Positions 1 through 7,546 of a stretch of 60,707 bases of DNA are shown here, piece by piece; the stretch's first letter is position 1, and each line of letters opens with the position of its first letter. The notes beneath the pieces were generated by a model that worked only from the letters and a program-made list of their open reading frames with translations, did not search any database and was not told where the DNA came from. The DNA is taken from positions 1 to 60,707 of the forward strand of contig JADMIG010000016.1 of the NCBI GenBank assembly GCA_015478725.1, written 5' to 3'. A program made the position numbers and the translations under genes. Source of the DNA: Chloroflexota bacterium. GTDB lineage: Bacteria; Chloroflexota; Limnocylindria; Limnocylindrales; CSP1-4.

Positions 1-55
1 CGGCCCTCCCGCCTCGGCCCTCCCGCCTCGGCCCTCCCGCCTCGGCCCTCCCGCC
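1..55. repeat. 14-bp tandem repeat
   Basis: The unit CGGCCCTCCCGCCT is repeated just under four times without change and is followed by a short T-run. It runs off the left edge, so its full size is unknown. It lies beyond the 3' end of the leftward HTH-nuclease gene and has no coding sense. Confidence 0.9.
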
Positions 56-112
56 ATTTTTCTCATCCGCTCATGACCGGAACGTTGGGTACGCCCGCCG
101 CCCGCGGAGGTC

Positions 113-865
113 TCATCCGCTTACCTCAGGAACGCCCGAGGCGGATCTGGCCCGCGTAACCCGTCGGATGGCGCCGATCGGCTCACCAACGTTCCGCTGG
201 TGAGCGCCTGAGAGAAACGTGAGCCCGGCGATCGGCCCGACCGGGTCGAGGAGCCACCGACTCATCGCGGGCCGAGCCGCCGGAAACGCGGCCCGCAGCA
301 CGGTCGAGTGCTCGGCGAGGCGCCGCCGGTTCGTCATCGTGCCGGCCATGACGACCCAGACTCCCACCGAAGCCGGCACCCACTGGCGGGCCTGCCCGAT
401 CGCTGGGGCCAGCCGTCGCCGCCGGTCCATCGTGGCCATCAGGTCATTGATGTCGACGAGCTCGGTCTTCAGCTCCACGATGAGGAGCGATCGCCGATCC
501 GCATGCCACGCGAGCAGGTCGATCACCCCGCGTTCGCCGAACTGCGAGAAGGACACCTCGGGTTGCACCGTCCAGCCCGCGCGGTCGCGGAACGCGCGGG
601 CGATCGCCTCGTGCATCGCCGCATGGCGCGCATTGACGACGCGTTCGAGGTCGCCGCCCCGCCAGCGCGGTACGAGATCGACCCGGATGTCGAGCGACGC
701 GCAGACCGAGCGGAGCGTGTCAAGCGAGATCGACCCCACGTGCCCTCGTTCGGCCCGCGAGACCGTCGCGCGCGATACGCCGGCGGCCAGCGCCACGTCC
801 TCCTGGCGCATCCGCCGCCGGATGCGGATCACTCGAATACTTGTCCCGACTCGGAGATCGTCCAC
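113..865 (-). CDS. XRE-type HTH protein fused to PD-(D/E)XK nuclease-like domain
   Basis: This 250-residue protein has two parts. Residues about 9-63 form a Cro/C1-type helix-turn-helix (QEDVALAAGVSRATVSRAERG). Residues about 75-180 match the restriction-endonuclease fold: E103 in PEVSFSQFGERG, D116 in IDLLAW, and E131-x-K133 in IVELKTE, the order E...D...ExK expected of PD-(D/E)XK enzymes. It starts at GTG (complement of 863-865). A paralogue lies at 6425-7270 with the same architecture. Intact acidic and lysine residues suggest a metal-dependent nuclease or a DNA-binding derivative. Whether it cuts DNA, regulates, or serves defence cannot be told from sequence. It lies 65 bp downstream of the urate-cluster gene at 931-1299 on the same strand. 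Confidence 0.8.
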   Translation of the reverse strand: MDDLRVGTSIRVIRIRRRMRQEDVALAAGVSRATVSRAERGHVGSISLDTLRSVCASLDIRVDLVPRWRGGDLERVVNARHAAMHEAIARAFRDRAGWTVQPEVSFSQFGERGVIDLLAWHADRRSLLIVELKTELVDINDLMATMDRRRRLAPAIGQARQWVPASVGVWVVMAGTMTNRRRLAEHSTVLRAAFPAARPAMSRWLLDPVGPIAGLTFLSGAHQRNVGEPIGAIRRVTRARSASGVPEVSG

Positions 866-930
866 GCCCTCGAGTCTGGAGCCCGTCGATCACCAGCCAG
901 TCACCGGAGTCGCCCGGCCGGATGCCCGCG

Positions 931-1299
931 TTACCCTCGCGGGAGCGGTCGTTCCTCGAGCGGAACGTCCCAGTGGGCCTCGACCAGCTCGAAGCGCCGG
1001 GTCTCGTCGGCCTCGAAGCGCGCCTGGTCCGGGTAGAGCCGAGCCGCGATCTCGCCATCCGAGTGCTCCTCGATGGCGGCCCAGTCGCGGTACGTGATCG
1101 TGACAAGGAAGTTCCAATCGGCCCGCCCGTCACCGTGGAACCGCGGCCCGTACGCCCGAACGTCCGTGAACCGGCCTCGGGCGAGCTGCTCGCGGAGGAT
1201 CGGCCAATGGTTGCGCTCGAAGAGATCGATGAACTCGTCGACGCGCCCCCAGCGGATCCGGTAGAAGTAGGCGACGGTGATGGGCTGCCCAGCGTTCAT
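931..1299 (-). CDS. small alpha/beta-barrel-like protein of urate cluster
   Basis: A 122-residue soluble protein starting at ATG, with a GAGGAGG ribosome site that overlaps the stop of the preceding allantoinase gene, so the two are probably co-translated. The pattern (VAYFYRIRWGRVDEF, a central WNFLVTITY strand, then an amphipathic helix) resembles dimeric alpha/beta-barrel (NIPSNAP/EthD-like) proteins. I do not recognise a named family. Its position as third gene of the DUF3830-allantoinase operon suggests a minor role in ureide metabolism, which is inference only. Confidence 0.65.
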   Translation of the reverse strand: MNAGQPITVAYFYRIRWGRVDEFIDLFERNHWPILREQLARGRFTDVRAYGPRFHGDGRADWNFLVTITYRDWAAIEEHSDGEIAARLYPDQARFEADETRRFELVEAHWDVPLEERPLPRG

Positions 1300-1315
1300 G
1301 ACGACACGATCCTCC

Positions 1316-2719
1316 TCAGCTCACGATGGCCCGTTCGACGAAATGACCGAACCCGCGCTCACCGACGAAGGTCCCATCCCTGATCACGGCTCGGCCGCGG
1401 ACGAACACCGAGCGGACCGCGCCGGCGACTGCGAGACCCTCGTACGGCGTGTAGTCGCTCGTGTGATGAAGATCCGCGGCGCGGATCGTGCGCCGCGCGG
1501 TCGGATCGAAGAGGACGAGGTCGGCGTCCCGTCCGGGTTCGATCGCGCCCTTCCGCGCGAGTCCGAACCGCCGGGCCGGCGTCGTCGCCAGCAGGTCGAC
1601 CATCCGCTCGCGGGTGATCCTCCCGCGGGCGACGCCTTCGCTGTAGATGACCGTGAGCAGTGTCTCGATCCCGGGGGCGCCATTGCTGATCTCCGGGAAC
1701 GGCGGAGCGGGAGTGCGTTTCTCGACGGCGAGCCGGTCCGGGACGTGGTCCGTCGCCACGATGTCGAGACTTCCGTCGGCGAGGCCGTCCCACAGAGCGT
1801 CGCGATCGGCCGGCGAGCGGAGCGGCGGCGAGATGACGTAGCGGATCGCCTCGGCGTCCGGAAGCTCGTATCGATCGGCGGTGAACGTCAGGTAGTGCGG
1901 GCAGGTCTCGGCCGATGCGCGGACGCCGGACGCCTTCGCGCGCCGGACCTCCTCGAGGGCGGCCGCGGACGAAAGATGAACGATGTGGATGGGCGCATCG
2001 GCCGCGCGGGCGAACTCGAGGGCCCGATGGGTGGCGACCGCTTCGGCCTCTGGTGATCGCGTAGTAGCGTGATAGCGCGATAGCACATCACCACGCTGAA
2101 CCGCGGCTGCCACCGCGGCTTCGATGAGTACGGGATCCTCGCAGTGGACCTCGAGCATGCCGCCGGCCCGGCCGAGAGCGCCGAGGGCCTCGAGCAGGCG
2201 CCGGTCGTCGAGTCGGAAGTCGTAGACCATGAAAGCCTTCGCCGTCGGCACCCCGCCCGCGACGATCGCGGACAGCTCGCCGATCGGGTCCTCCATCCGG
2301 CCGCTCAGCGCGAGGCTCGGAGCAACGTCGATCGCCGCATCGCCTGCGGTCGCGGCTCGCCACTCGTTCATCCCGGCGACGAGCGATCGCTCGGCCGCCT
2401 CGGAGGAGCCGGTCTTCGGGTTGTTGAAGGCAAACATCGTCGTGGTCCCGCCGAACGCGGCCGCCACCGTGTCGCGGAAGAATCGATCGGGCTCGTCGTC
2501 CGAGGCGACCCGCGTGTGGGTGTGGACGTCGACGGTGCCCGGCAGCACGAGAAGACCTTCCGCATCGACAGGCTCGGCTCCGGACGCGCCTTCAGCCACC
2601 CGCGCGCCCTCCTCCGCGGTGAGGATGGCTTCGATCAGACCATCGGCGACGAGGAGATCCGCCCGCCGCGACCCGCTCGCCGTGACGACGGTGCCGCCCC
2701 GGATGAGGAGGTCGCTCAC
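1316..2719 (-). CDS. allB: allantoinase (cyclic amidohydrolase)
   Basis: Predicted zinc-dependent amidohydrolase of 467 residues that opens the ring of allantoin to allantoate. Family landmarks: the metal motif DVHTHTRV near the N-terminus, the lysine in TAKAFMVYDF that is normally carboxylated, histidines in LEVHCED and IHIVHLSS, and the aspartate in DIVATDHVP. The start chosen is GTG at 2719, which overlaps the TGA of the upstream DUF3830 gene (GTGA) and gives the usual N-terminus DLLIRGGTVV. An in-frame ATG at 2755 lies inside the preceding gene and is unlikely. Dihydropyrimidinase or hydantoinase are alternatives by sequence. The divergent uricase operon favours allantoinase. Confidence 0.85.
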   Translation of the reverse strand: MSDLLIRGGTVVTASGSRRADLLVADGLIEAILTAEEGARVAEGASGAEPVDAEGLLVLPGTVDVHTHTRVASDDEPDRFFRDTVAAAFGGTTTMFAFNNPKTGSSEAAERSLVAGMNEWRAATAGDAAIDVAPSLALSGRMEDPIGELSAIVAGGVPTAKAFMVYDFRLDDRRLLEALGALGRAGGMLEVHCEDPVLIEAAVAAAVQRGDVLSRYHATTRSPEAEAVATHRALEFARAADAPIHIVHLSSAAALEEVRRAKASGVRASAETCPHYLTFTADRYELPDAEAIRYVISPPLRSPADRDALWDGLADGSLDIVATDHVPDRLAVEKRTPAPPFPEISNGAPGIETLLTVIYSEGVARGRITRERMVDLLATTPARRFGLARKGAIEPGRDADLVLFDPTARRTIRAADLHHTSDYTPYEGLAVAGAVRSVFVRGRAVIRDGTFVGERGFGHFVERAIVS

Positions 2720-3171
2720 GCCTCGTCGATGACGATCGGTTGGGCCCCTTCCCACAGGCAGCGCCGGCCGACCTCACGGAGCCGCTCCGCCCAGCCATCG
2801 TCCGGAACGATCGTCGCGAAGTGATTCGCCGCGAGCTGGCCAACCTTCGAGCTCGTGGTGCACGCCCCATATGGGAAGAAGATCTCGCACTCGCTGATCC
2901 CGCCGGGGTACATCGCGAGCTGGCCCGGTGCAGGGTGCGACGTGTGGTTCTCGTAGTCGATCCCGGGCCGGAACTCGCCGTACGGGATCCATGTCGACTC
3001 GCCACTCCAGCGGCAGTGGATGAGCGATGTCGAGATCGGGAGCATCCGCCGGACCGCCTCGATCGTTCGGGGAGCCGCCGGCTCCCAGCGGGCCGTGAAC
3101 CGGAGGTCGCCGACGCGGATGGAGAGGTTCGGCGGGTTCGGCGGGTTCGGCGGGTTCGACTGGTCGCCCAT
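2716..3171 (-). CDS. DUF3830 family protein
   Basis: A 151-residue protein that looks like the DUF3830 family, thought to have a cyclophilin-like fold. Visible features are LRFTARWEPAAPRTIEAV, the CRWSGESTWIPYGE segment and the YPGGISECEIFFPYG segment. The N-terminus carries a proline-rich stretch (PNPPNPPNPP) encoded by a 9-bp repeat near 3131-3157. It is the first gene of the leftward operon and overlaps allantoinase by four bases. The biochemical role of the family is not established to my knowledge. Tight linkage to urate and allantoin genes suggests work on a ureide or hydantoin intermediate. Confidence 0.75.
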   Translation of the reverse strand: MGDQSNPPNPPNPPNLSIRVGDLRFTARWEPAAPRTIEAVRRMLPISTSLIHCRWSGESTWIPYGEFRPGIDYENHTSHPAPGQLAMYPGGISECEIFFPYGACTTSSKVGQLAANHFATIVPDDGWAERLREVGRRCLWEGAQPIVIDEA

Positions 3172-3200
3172 CGCCGCAGCATACCCGCTAGAGTGACCGG
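3172..3200. promoter_or_regulatory. divergent promoter spacer, leaderless -10 for uraH
   Basis: Only 29 bp separate the DUF3830 and hydroxyisourate-hydrolase start codons. TAGAGT at 3189-3194 ends six bases before the uraH ATG, the spacing expected for a -10 element of a leaderless transcript. The reverse-strand promoter must lie in the same few bases or inside the start of uraH. Confidence 0.45.
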
Positions 3201-3530
3201 ATGGCCGAGCCGACGATCTCCACCCACGTCCTCGACACCGGCCGTGGCCGACCGGCCGAGGGGATCGCGGTCACGCTCTACCGGCTCGAGCTCGACGGCC
3301 GGCCGGTCCGCCTGAGCCAGGCCCTCACCGATGCGGATGGCCGGGTATCCGACCTTCTCGGTCGGCCGCTCCAGGCGGGTGACTACCGGCTCCGGTTCGA
3401 GATTCCCGACACGGGCGAGACATTCTTCCGGACCATGGCGGTGGATTTCCGCGTCACGGACACGTCCCGGAGCTATCACGTGCCGCTCCTCGTCGCGCCG
3501 TTCTCGCTCGGCACGTATCGCGGCAGTTGA
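3201..3530 (+). CDS. uraH: 5-hydroxyisourate hydrolase (transthyretin-like)
   Basis: A 109-residue transthyretin-related protein that hydrolyses 5-hydroxyisourate, the unstable product of urate oxidase, to OHCU. The N-terminal signature STHVLDTGRGRPAEGI and the C-terminal signature SYHVPLLVAPF...TYRGS are both present. The terminal YRGS tetrapeptide marks the enzyme as against the hormone-carrier transthyretins. Length is normal for the family. The stop codon overlaps the start of the decarboxylase gene (TGATG), so the three enzymes of the pathway are translationally coupled. Confidence 0.93.
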   Translation: MAEPTISTHVLDTGRGRPAEGIAVTLYRLELDGRPVRLSQALTDADGRVSDLLGRPLQAGDYRLRFEIPDTGETFFRTMAVDFRVTDTSRSYHVPLLVAPFSLGTYRGS

Positions 3531-4114
3531 TGGCGGCGACCGTGCGCGAGGCGGGCGGCTGCGCCCTCGACACGGCGAGCGAGGCCGGGTTCCGGGATGC
3601 CGTCGCGCCGCTCTTCGAGGGCGCCCCGCGGTTCCTCGTCCGGCTGGCGCTCGAGCGGCCGTTCGGGAGCAGTGCGGCGATGTTCGAGCGGGCTCGAGCG
3701 ATCGCCCGATCGATGCCGGAGGTCGAGCAGCTCGAGCTCATCGACGCCCATCCGAGGCTCGGCGCGTCGCCGGACTCGGTGTCCGCGTCCTCGTTCGCCG
3801 AGCAGAGGTACGGCGAAGCGACGGTTCGGCCGCACGCCGAGCAGGCGCGGGTCGCGGCCGAGCAGGCCCGGGTCGCGGCCGAGCAGGCCCGGGTCGCGGC
3901 CGAGCTCGATCGCCTCAATGACGCCTACGAGGCGCGGTTCGGGTTCCGATACTGCGTGTTCGTCGCCGGACGACCGCGGGCGGCGCTCCTGCCCTCGATG
4001 GAGGCGGCGCTCGCGGCGGATCGGGCGGCGGAGATCACCCGTGCGCTCGACGCGGTCATCGACATCGCGGCGGATCGGTGGGAGAAACGGCACGGCGGCG
4101 GGAGGCGCTCGTGA
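3530..4114 (+). CDS. uraD: OHCU decarboxylase
   Basis: Predicted 2-oxo-4-hydroxy-4-carboxy-5-ureidoimidazoline decarboxylase, giving S-allantoin. Family signatures are LIDAHPRLG, whose histidine is the presumed catalytic residue, and LNDAYEARFGFRYCVFVAGR. ATG at 3530 overlaps the uraH stop. An in-frame TTG at 3527 would add one residue. Between the two signatures are three perfect copies of a 7-residue unit (EQARVAA) where most relatives have a plain helix, so the protein (194 residues) is a little longer than usual. The stop overlaps the uricase GTG start. Confidence 0.9.
   Translation: MAATVREAGGCALDTASEAGFRDAVAPLFEGAPRFLVRLALERPFGSSAAMFERARAIARSMPEVEQLELIDAHPRLGASPDSVSASSFAEQRYGEATVRPHAEQARVAAEQARVAAEQARVAAELDRLNDAYEARFGFRYCVFVAGRPRAALLPSMEAALAADRAAEITRALDAVIDIAADRWEKRHGGGRRS
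3839..3901 (+). repeat. 21-bp tandem repeat inside uraD
   Basis: Three copies of a 21-bp unit (GAGCAGGCNCGGGTCGCGGCC, broken here as GAGCAGGC / N / CGGGTCGCGGCC) differing at one position in the first copy. The unit length keeps the frame and encodes three heptads EQARVAA, so it extends a helix rather than disrupting the gene. Confidence 0.95.
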
Positions 4115-5010
4115 TCGAGCTCGGCGACAACCAGTACGGCAAGGAGGCGATCCGATTGGTCCGCGTGGTCCGCGGACCCGATCGCCATGTCGTCCGCGAC
4201 GTGTCCGTGTCGATCGCGCTCGAGGGCGACTTCGCGACGTCCTACACCGATGGCGACAACGGCCTCGTCATCGCCACCGACACGATGAAGAACACCGTGT
4301 ACGCGTTCGCCGCGGATGGGCTTGACGGACGAGACGGGTCCGACGGCTCGATCGAGGCGTTCGGGCGACGGCTGGCCGAACACTTCGCTGCGTACGCCCA
4401 GGTCAGGCGAGCGAGCGTCCGGCTGCGCGAGCATCGGTGGCTGCCGATCGGGGCGGGACAGAGACCGATCGAGACGGGCGACGGACCGTCGCCGGATGCG
4501 TTCGCCCGCGAAGGATCGTGGACGCGAGTCGCGACGATCGCGGCGGGCGGCGGCTCGACCGGCTCGACCACCGTCGAGGCCGGCATCGAGGATCTGTCGG
4601 TCATGAAGACCGCGAAGTCGTCGTTCGCCGGCTTCCCGCGCGACCGATACACCACCCTCGCCGAGACCGCCGACCGCATCATGGCGACCCGCGTGAGCGC
4701 CCGCTGGCGGTATTCGTCGGCGACGGTGGGGCGCGGCCTCGACTTCGATGCCGTGTTCGAGGCGGTCAGGGAGACATTCCTCGAGGTCTTCGCGGAGCAC
4801 GACAGTCCGTCGGTCCAGGCGTCGATCTGGATCGTCGGCCGGGCGATCCTCGAGCGCCACCCGGAGCTTGAGGAGATCACGATGTCGATGCCGAACCTCC
4901 ACCACTGGGCGGTCGACCTGCGGCCGTTCGGGCTCGAGAACCGGGGCGAGGTGTTCGTCGCGACGCGCGAGCCGTACGGGCTCATCGAGGCGACCGTCAG
5001 GCGGGGCTGA
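4111..5010 (+). CDS. urate oxidase (uricase)
   Basis: Cofactor-free T-fold enzyme of 299 residues that oxidises urate to 5-hydroxyisourate, the first step of the pathway. Key residues are present: K11 in NQYGKEAIR, T56 in IATDTMKNTVY, and a histidine in NLHHWAVDL, matching the Lys-Thr-His set of known uricases. The conserved block KTAKSSFAGFPRDRYTTL is also present. GTG at 4111 is chosen because it overlaps the uraD stop and begins the family's IELGDNQYGK N-terminus. A further-upstream ATG at 4078 lies inside uraD. A hairpin follows the stop. Confidence 0.94.
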   Translation: MIELGDNQYGKEAIRLVRVVRGPDRHVVRDVSVSIALEGDFATSYTDGDNGLVIATDTMKNTVYAFAADGLDGRDGSDGSIEAFGRRLAEHFAAYAQVRRASVRLREHRWLPIGAGQRPIETGDGPSPDAFAREGSWTRVATIAAGGGSTGSTTVEAGIEDLSVMKTAKSSFAGFPRDRYTTLAETADRIMATRVSARWRYSSATVGRGLDFDAVFEAVRETFLEVFAEHDSPSVQASIWIVGRAILERHPELEEITMSMPNLHHWAVDLRPFGLENRGEVFVATREPYGLIEATVRRG

Positions 5011-5012
5011 GC

Positions 5013-5029
5013 GGCGATCCTGGATCGCC
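5013..5029 (+). terminator. hairpin after uricase
   Basis: GGCGATC and GATCGCC form a perfect 7-bp stem with a 3-base loop, starting three bases after the uricase stop codon. There is no T-run, so it may be a Rho-assisted or mRNA 3'-stabilising hairpin rather than a classic intrinsic terminator. Confidence 0.45.
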
Positions 5030-5079
5030 CGTGCGGCTGTGCCACGCTAGGTGACACGGGCGCGGCCGAGGATCGCGCC

Positions 5080-6345
5080 ATGGAAGCCCGCCTCGTCTCC
5101 CTCCCGACGCCGGCCGCAGCGCCGGCGACGATTGTCCGGCTCGAGGGTGACCGGATCGTCGTCGACCGCCTGACCCTCGTCGACCCCGCCCTCGCCGCGT
5201 TCGTCGCCGAGCGGCCGATGGACGATCGACCGGCACTCGTCGAACGAGCCCTGAAGATCGGGCTCGTGGCGCTGCAGGACGCCGGCGTCACCGTGAACGT
5301 CGACGTCGTCCGGCGTGAGTTCGAGGGCCTCCTCAAGCAGTCGGAGGCGGCGAATGAACGGGCCGCCCTCGCGCTGGAGCAGGCCTTGCGGACGAACTTC
5401 GCCGACGGCGACGGCCGCCTCCCGCGGACGCTCGAGCGGTTCCTCGGCGATCGCGGCCAGCTCCGGGTGTTCGTGAACGACCTCTTCGACGAGACCAAGC
5501 GCGACAGCGCGATCGGCCGGATCGGGACGCTCCTCGGGACCTACTTCGACGGCGATGCCTCGAAGCTGGCCCGGCTCATCGACCCGACCCGGCTCGGCTC
5601 GCCGATGTACCAGTTCCGGGAGGAGATCTCGGACGGGTTCGCCCAGCTCAACGAGCGCCTCACCGCGATCGAGGCGGCGGCGGCCGCGCGGGCGACCGAA
5701 CGGGCGAGATCGGCCGCCAAGGGCGTCGACTTCGAGGATGTCATCGAGGCGATGCTGGGCGATCTCGCCCGGGCGAACGGCGACCTCCTCGATCGGACCG
5801 CGAACGAGGCGGGAGACGTCATCAAGAGCAAGAAGGGCGACTTCGTGCTCACGGTCAATGAAGCGCTCGCGAGGGGCGCGGACCTCCGCGTCGTCATCGA
5901 GGCCAAGGATCGAGCCATCTCGGGGCGGGCGATCCGAGACGAGCTCCGCGAGGCAAAGACGAACCGCTCGGCGGCGGTCGGCCTCGTCGTCTTCACGCCC
6001 GCGCACGCACCGACGGGCATCGCACCGTTCGACATCCGGGCGGGCGACGTCTACTGCGTCATCGACCCGGCGGCGCCCGAGATCACGACGCTCGAAGCCG
6101 CGGTGCGGCTCGCGCGGCTTCTCGCGGTCGCCACGCTCGTCGAGCGCGAAGTCGAGGTCGACGCCGCGGCTGTATCGGCGGCACTCGCGGGGATCCGGGA
6201 ACAGCTCGAGACGATCAAGGCGCTGAAGAGCCAACTCACCTCGATCGGCAACGCGACGAAAGCGGTGTGGACCGGTCTCGACACGCTTCGCTCCGGCGTC
6301 CTCACCCGCGTTTCGGAAGCCGAAGCGGAGCTCCGCCACCGCTGA
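5080..6345 (+). CDS. coiled-coil protein with PD-(D/E)XK nuclease-like domain
   Basis: A 421-residue protein of unknown function. Residues about 75-210 are charged and helical, probably partly coiled coil. Residues about 215-335 look like a restriction-endonuclease fold: E219 in VDFEDVIEAML, D254 in KKGDFVLTVN, E274-x-K276 in RVVIEAKDRA, then a strand GLVVFTP. A second helical stretch closes the protein (about 365-421). No HTH is visible, unlike the two PD-(D/E)XK genes on either side of the urate cluster. It is read in the same direction as the uricase operon but separated by the hairpin, so is probably independently expressed. A DNA-end-processing or defence role is possible but not shown. 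Confidence 0.7.
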   Translation: MEARLVSLPTPAAAPATIVRLEGDRIVVDRLTLVDPALAAFVAERPMDDRPALVERALKIGLVALQDAGVTVNVDVVRREFEGLLKQSEAANERAALALEQALRTNFADGDGRLPRTLERFLGDRGQLRVFVNDLFDETKRDSAIGRIGTLLGTYFDGDASKLARLIDPTRLGSPMYQFREEISDGFAQLNERLTAIEAAAAARATERARSAAKGVDFEDVIEAMLGDLARANGDLLDRTANEAGDVIKSKKGDFVLTVNEALARGADLRVVIEAKDRAISGRAIRDELREAKTNRSAAVGLVVFTPAHAPTGIAPFDIRAGDVYCVIDPAAPEITTLEAAVRLARLLAVATLVEREVEVDAAAVSAALAGIREQLETIKALKSQLTSIGNATKAVWTGLDTLRSGVLTRVSEAEAELRHR

Positions 6346-6424
6346 CGCTTCGAGCGATCGCCGTCGGACGTCCGGCCGAACAGCTGGTGATCTACGGTGA
6401 AGGGCGCGTCGGCATCCTTGCCGC

Positions 6425-7270
6425 ATGAACGATCCACGGTTCGGCGCCGCCCTTCGCGCCCTTCGGCGTCGCCGCCGCTGGCGGCAGGTCGACCTCGCTG
6501 CGGCCGCCGGGTCGAGCCAGCCGGTGATCTCCACGATCGAGGCGGGCCGTCTCGACGAGACGACGGTGGCGACGGTCCGAGCGGTCGCGGCCGCGCTCGA
6601 CGCGACGATCATGATCGAGCTCCGCTGGCGGGGCGCCGCGCTCGATCGCCTCCTCGACGAGCGTCATGCGCAGCTGAACGGCCGGCTCGCGACGATGCTC
6701 GCCCGCAGTGGCTGGCGCGTCGAGCCGGAGGTGTCGTATTCGCGGTTCGGCGAGCGCGGATCGATCGATCTGCTCGCCTGGCATGAGCAGACTGCCGCGC
6801 TCCTCGTGATCGAGGTCAAGTCCGAGCTCGTTTCGGTCGAGGCGACGCTCCGCAAGCTCGACGAGAAGTTCCGGCTGGGACCGTCGATCGTCCGCGAGCG
6901 TGACGAACGGCGAGTCAGGACCGTCGGCCGCCTGCTCGCCCTGCCGTCCACCACGACGAGCCGGCGACATCTCGCCCGACACGCGGCGCTGATGGATCGC
7001 GCCCTGCCGGACCGTGGAACCGCCGTTCGAGCGTGGCTTCGGCGGCCGACCGGGCCGTTCGCCGGGGTCATCTTCGTGCCAGAGACGCCGGACGAGCGGG
7101 ACGAGGAAGACAAGCCGGACCAGCCGGGCCAGCCCGCCAGGCCCCAGGGGGAGCCCGTCAAGCCGGACATGCCGAATATCCGCCCCTCCGATGCTACGCA
7201 TGTCTCGCTCACGCCCCACCGAGTCCGAGTACCCGCGGGGACCCGTCCGCCGCGCCGAGCATCCGCCTGA
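6425..7270 (+). CDS. XRE-type HTH protein fused to PD-(D/E)XK nuclease-like domain (paralogue)
   Basis: Same architecture as the gene at 113-865: an HTH at about residues 7-62 (QVDLAAAAGSSQPVISTIEA) and a nuclease-like domain with E102 (PEVSYSRFGERG), D115 (IDLLAW) and E130-x-K132 (VIEVKSE). The two share long near-identical stretches such as RFGERGSIDLLAWH. Past residue about 225 the protein becomes low-complexity (Asp, Glu, Pro, Gln-rich). From about residue 250 the codons lie inside a dispersed intergenic repeat, so the end of the frame is probably an acquired tail. Function unknown; see the first paralogue. Confidence 0.78.
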   Translation: MNDPRFGAALRALRRRRRWRQVDLAAAAGSSQPVISTIEAGRLDETTVATVRAVAAALDATIMIELRWRGAALDRLLDERHAQLNGRLATMLARSGWRVEPEVSYSRFGERGSIDLLAWHEQTAALLVIEVKSELVSVEATLRKLDEKFRLGPSIVRERDERRVRTVGRLLALPSTTTSRRHLARHAALMDRALPDRGTAVRAWLRRPTGPFAGVIFVPETPDERDEEDKPDQPGQPARPQGEPVKPDMPNIRPSDATHVSLTPHRVRVPAGTRPPRRASA

Positions 7271-7292
7271 CCGATATCCGGATGGCGATCGG
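7176..7292 (+). repeat. dispersed repeat, copy A
   Basis: About 117 bp that align end to end with 14023-14136. Shared blocks include CTCCGATGCTANGC, GTGTCGCTC-like and CGCATCCGCNTGACCG-like segments, and a final GATCGG. Copy A overlaps the 3' end of the second HTH-nuclease gene. Confidence 0.7.
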
Positions 7293-7367
7293 CCCGACGA
7301 CGGCCCATCGCCGCGCCGAGCATCCGCCTGACCGATATCCGGATAGCGATCGGCCCGACGACGGCCC
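7250..7367 (+). repeat. 57-bp direct repeat, two copies
   Basis: Bases 7250-7306 and 7311-7367 are the same 57-bp sequence with a single G/A difference and a 4-base spacer. The first copy coincides with the right half of dispersed repeat copy A and contains the stop of the preceding gene. Confidence 0.93.
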
Positions 7368-7382
7368 GCACCCGTGTCCGCC

Positions 7383-7466
7383 CGAGCCGAGGCCACAACC
7401 GAGCCGAAGCCACAACCGAGCCGAGGCCCAGAACCGAGCCGTCGCCCAGAACCGAGCCGAGGCCCC
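7383..7466 (+). repeat. 17-18-bp degenerate tandem repeat upstream of Ku
   Basis: Nearly five units of CGAGCCGAGGCCACAAC, with later units ending CCCAGAAC. Together with the direct repeat before it, this fills the spacer between the HTH-nuclease gene and ku. No gene is seen in it. Confidence 0.85.
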
Positions 7467-7546
7467 TTGCCACGATCACATTCCGCCGCTATCGTCACCG
7501 CCCCGGCCCCTCCTGGCATGAGGAGCCGAGCAGCAGAGGACGTCGA

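Noticed and set aside
18-120. TCTCATCCGC repeated at 61 and 111
   Set aside because: Only two 10-bp copies at 50-base distance, with no further structure; likely chance or a remnant.
1-7466. Repeats at 1-55, 7250-7367 and 7383-7466 considered as CRISPR
   Set aside because: Units are directly adjacent or separated by only four bases, with no unique spacers and no cas genes nearby.
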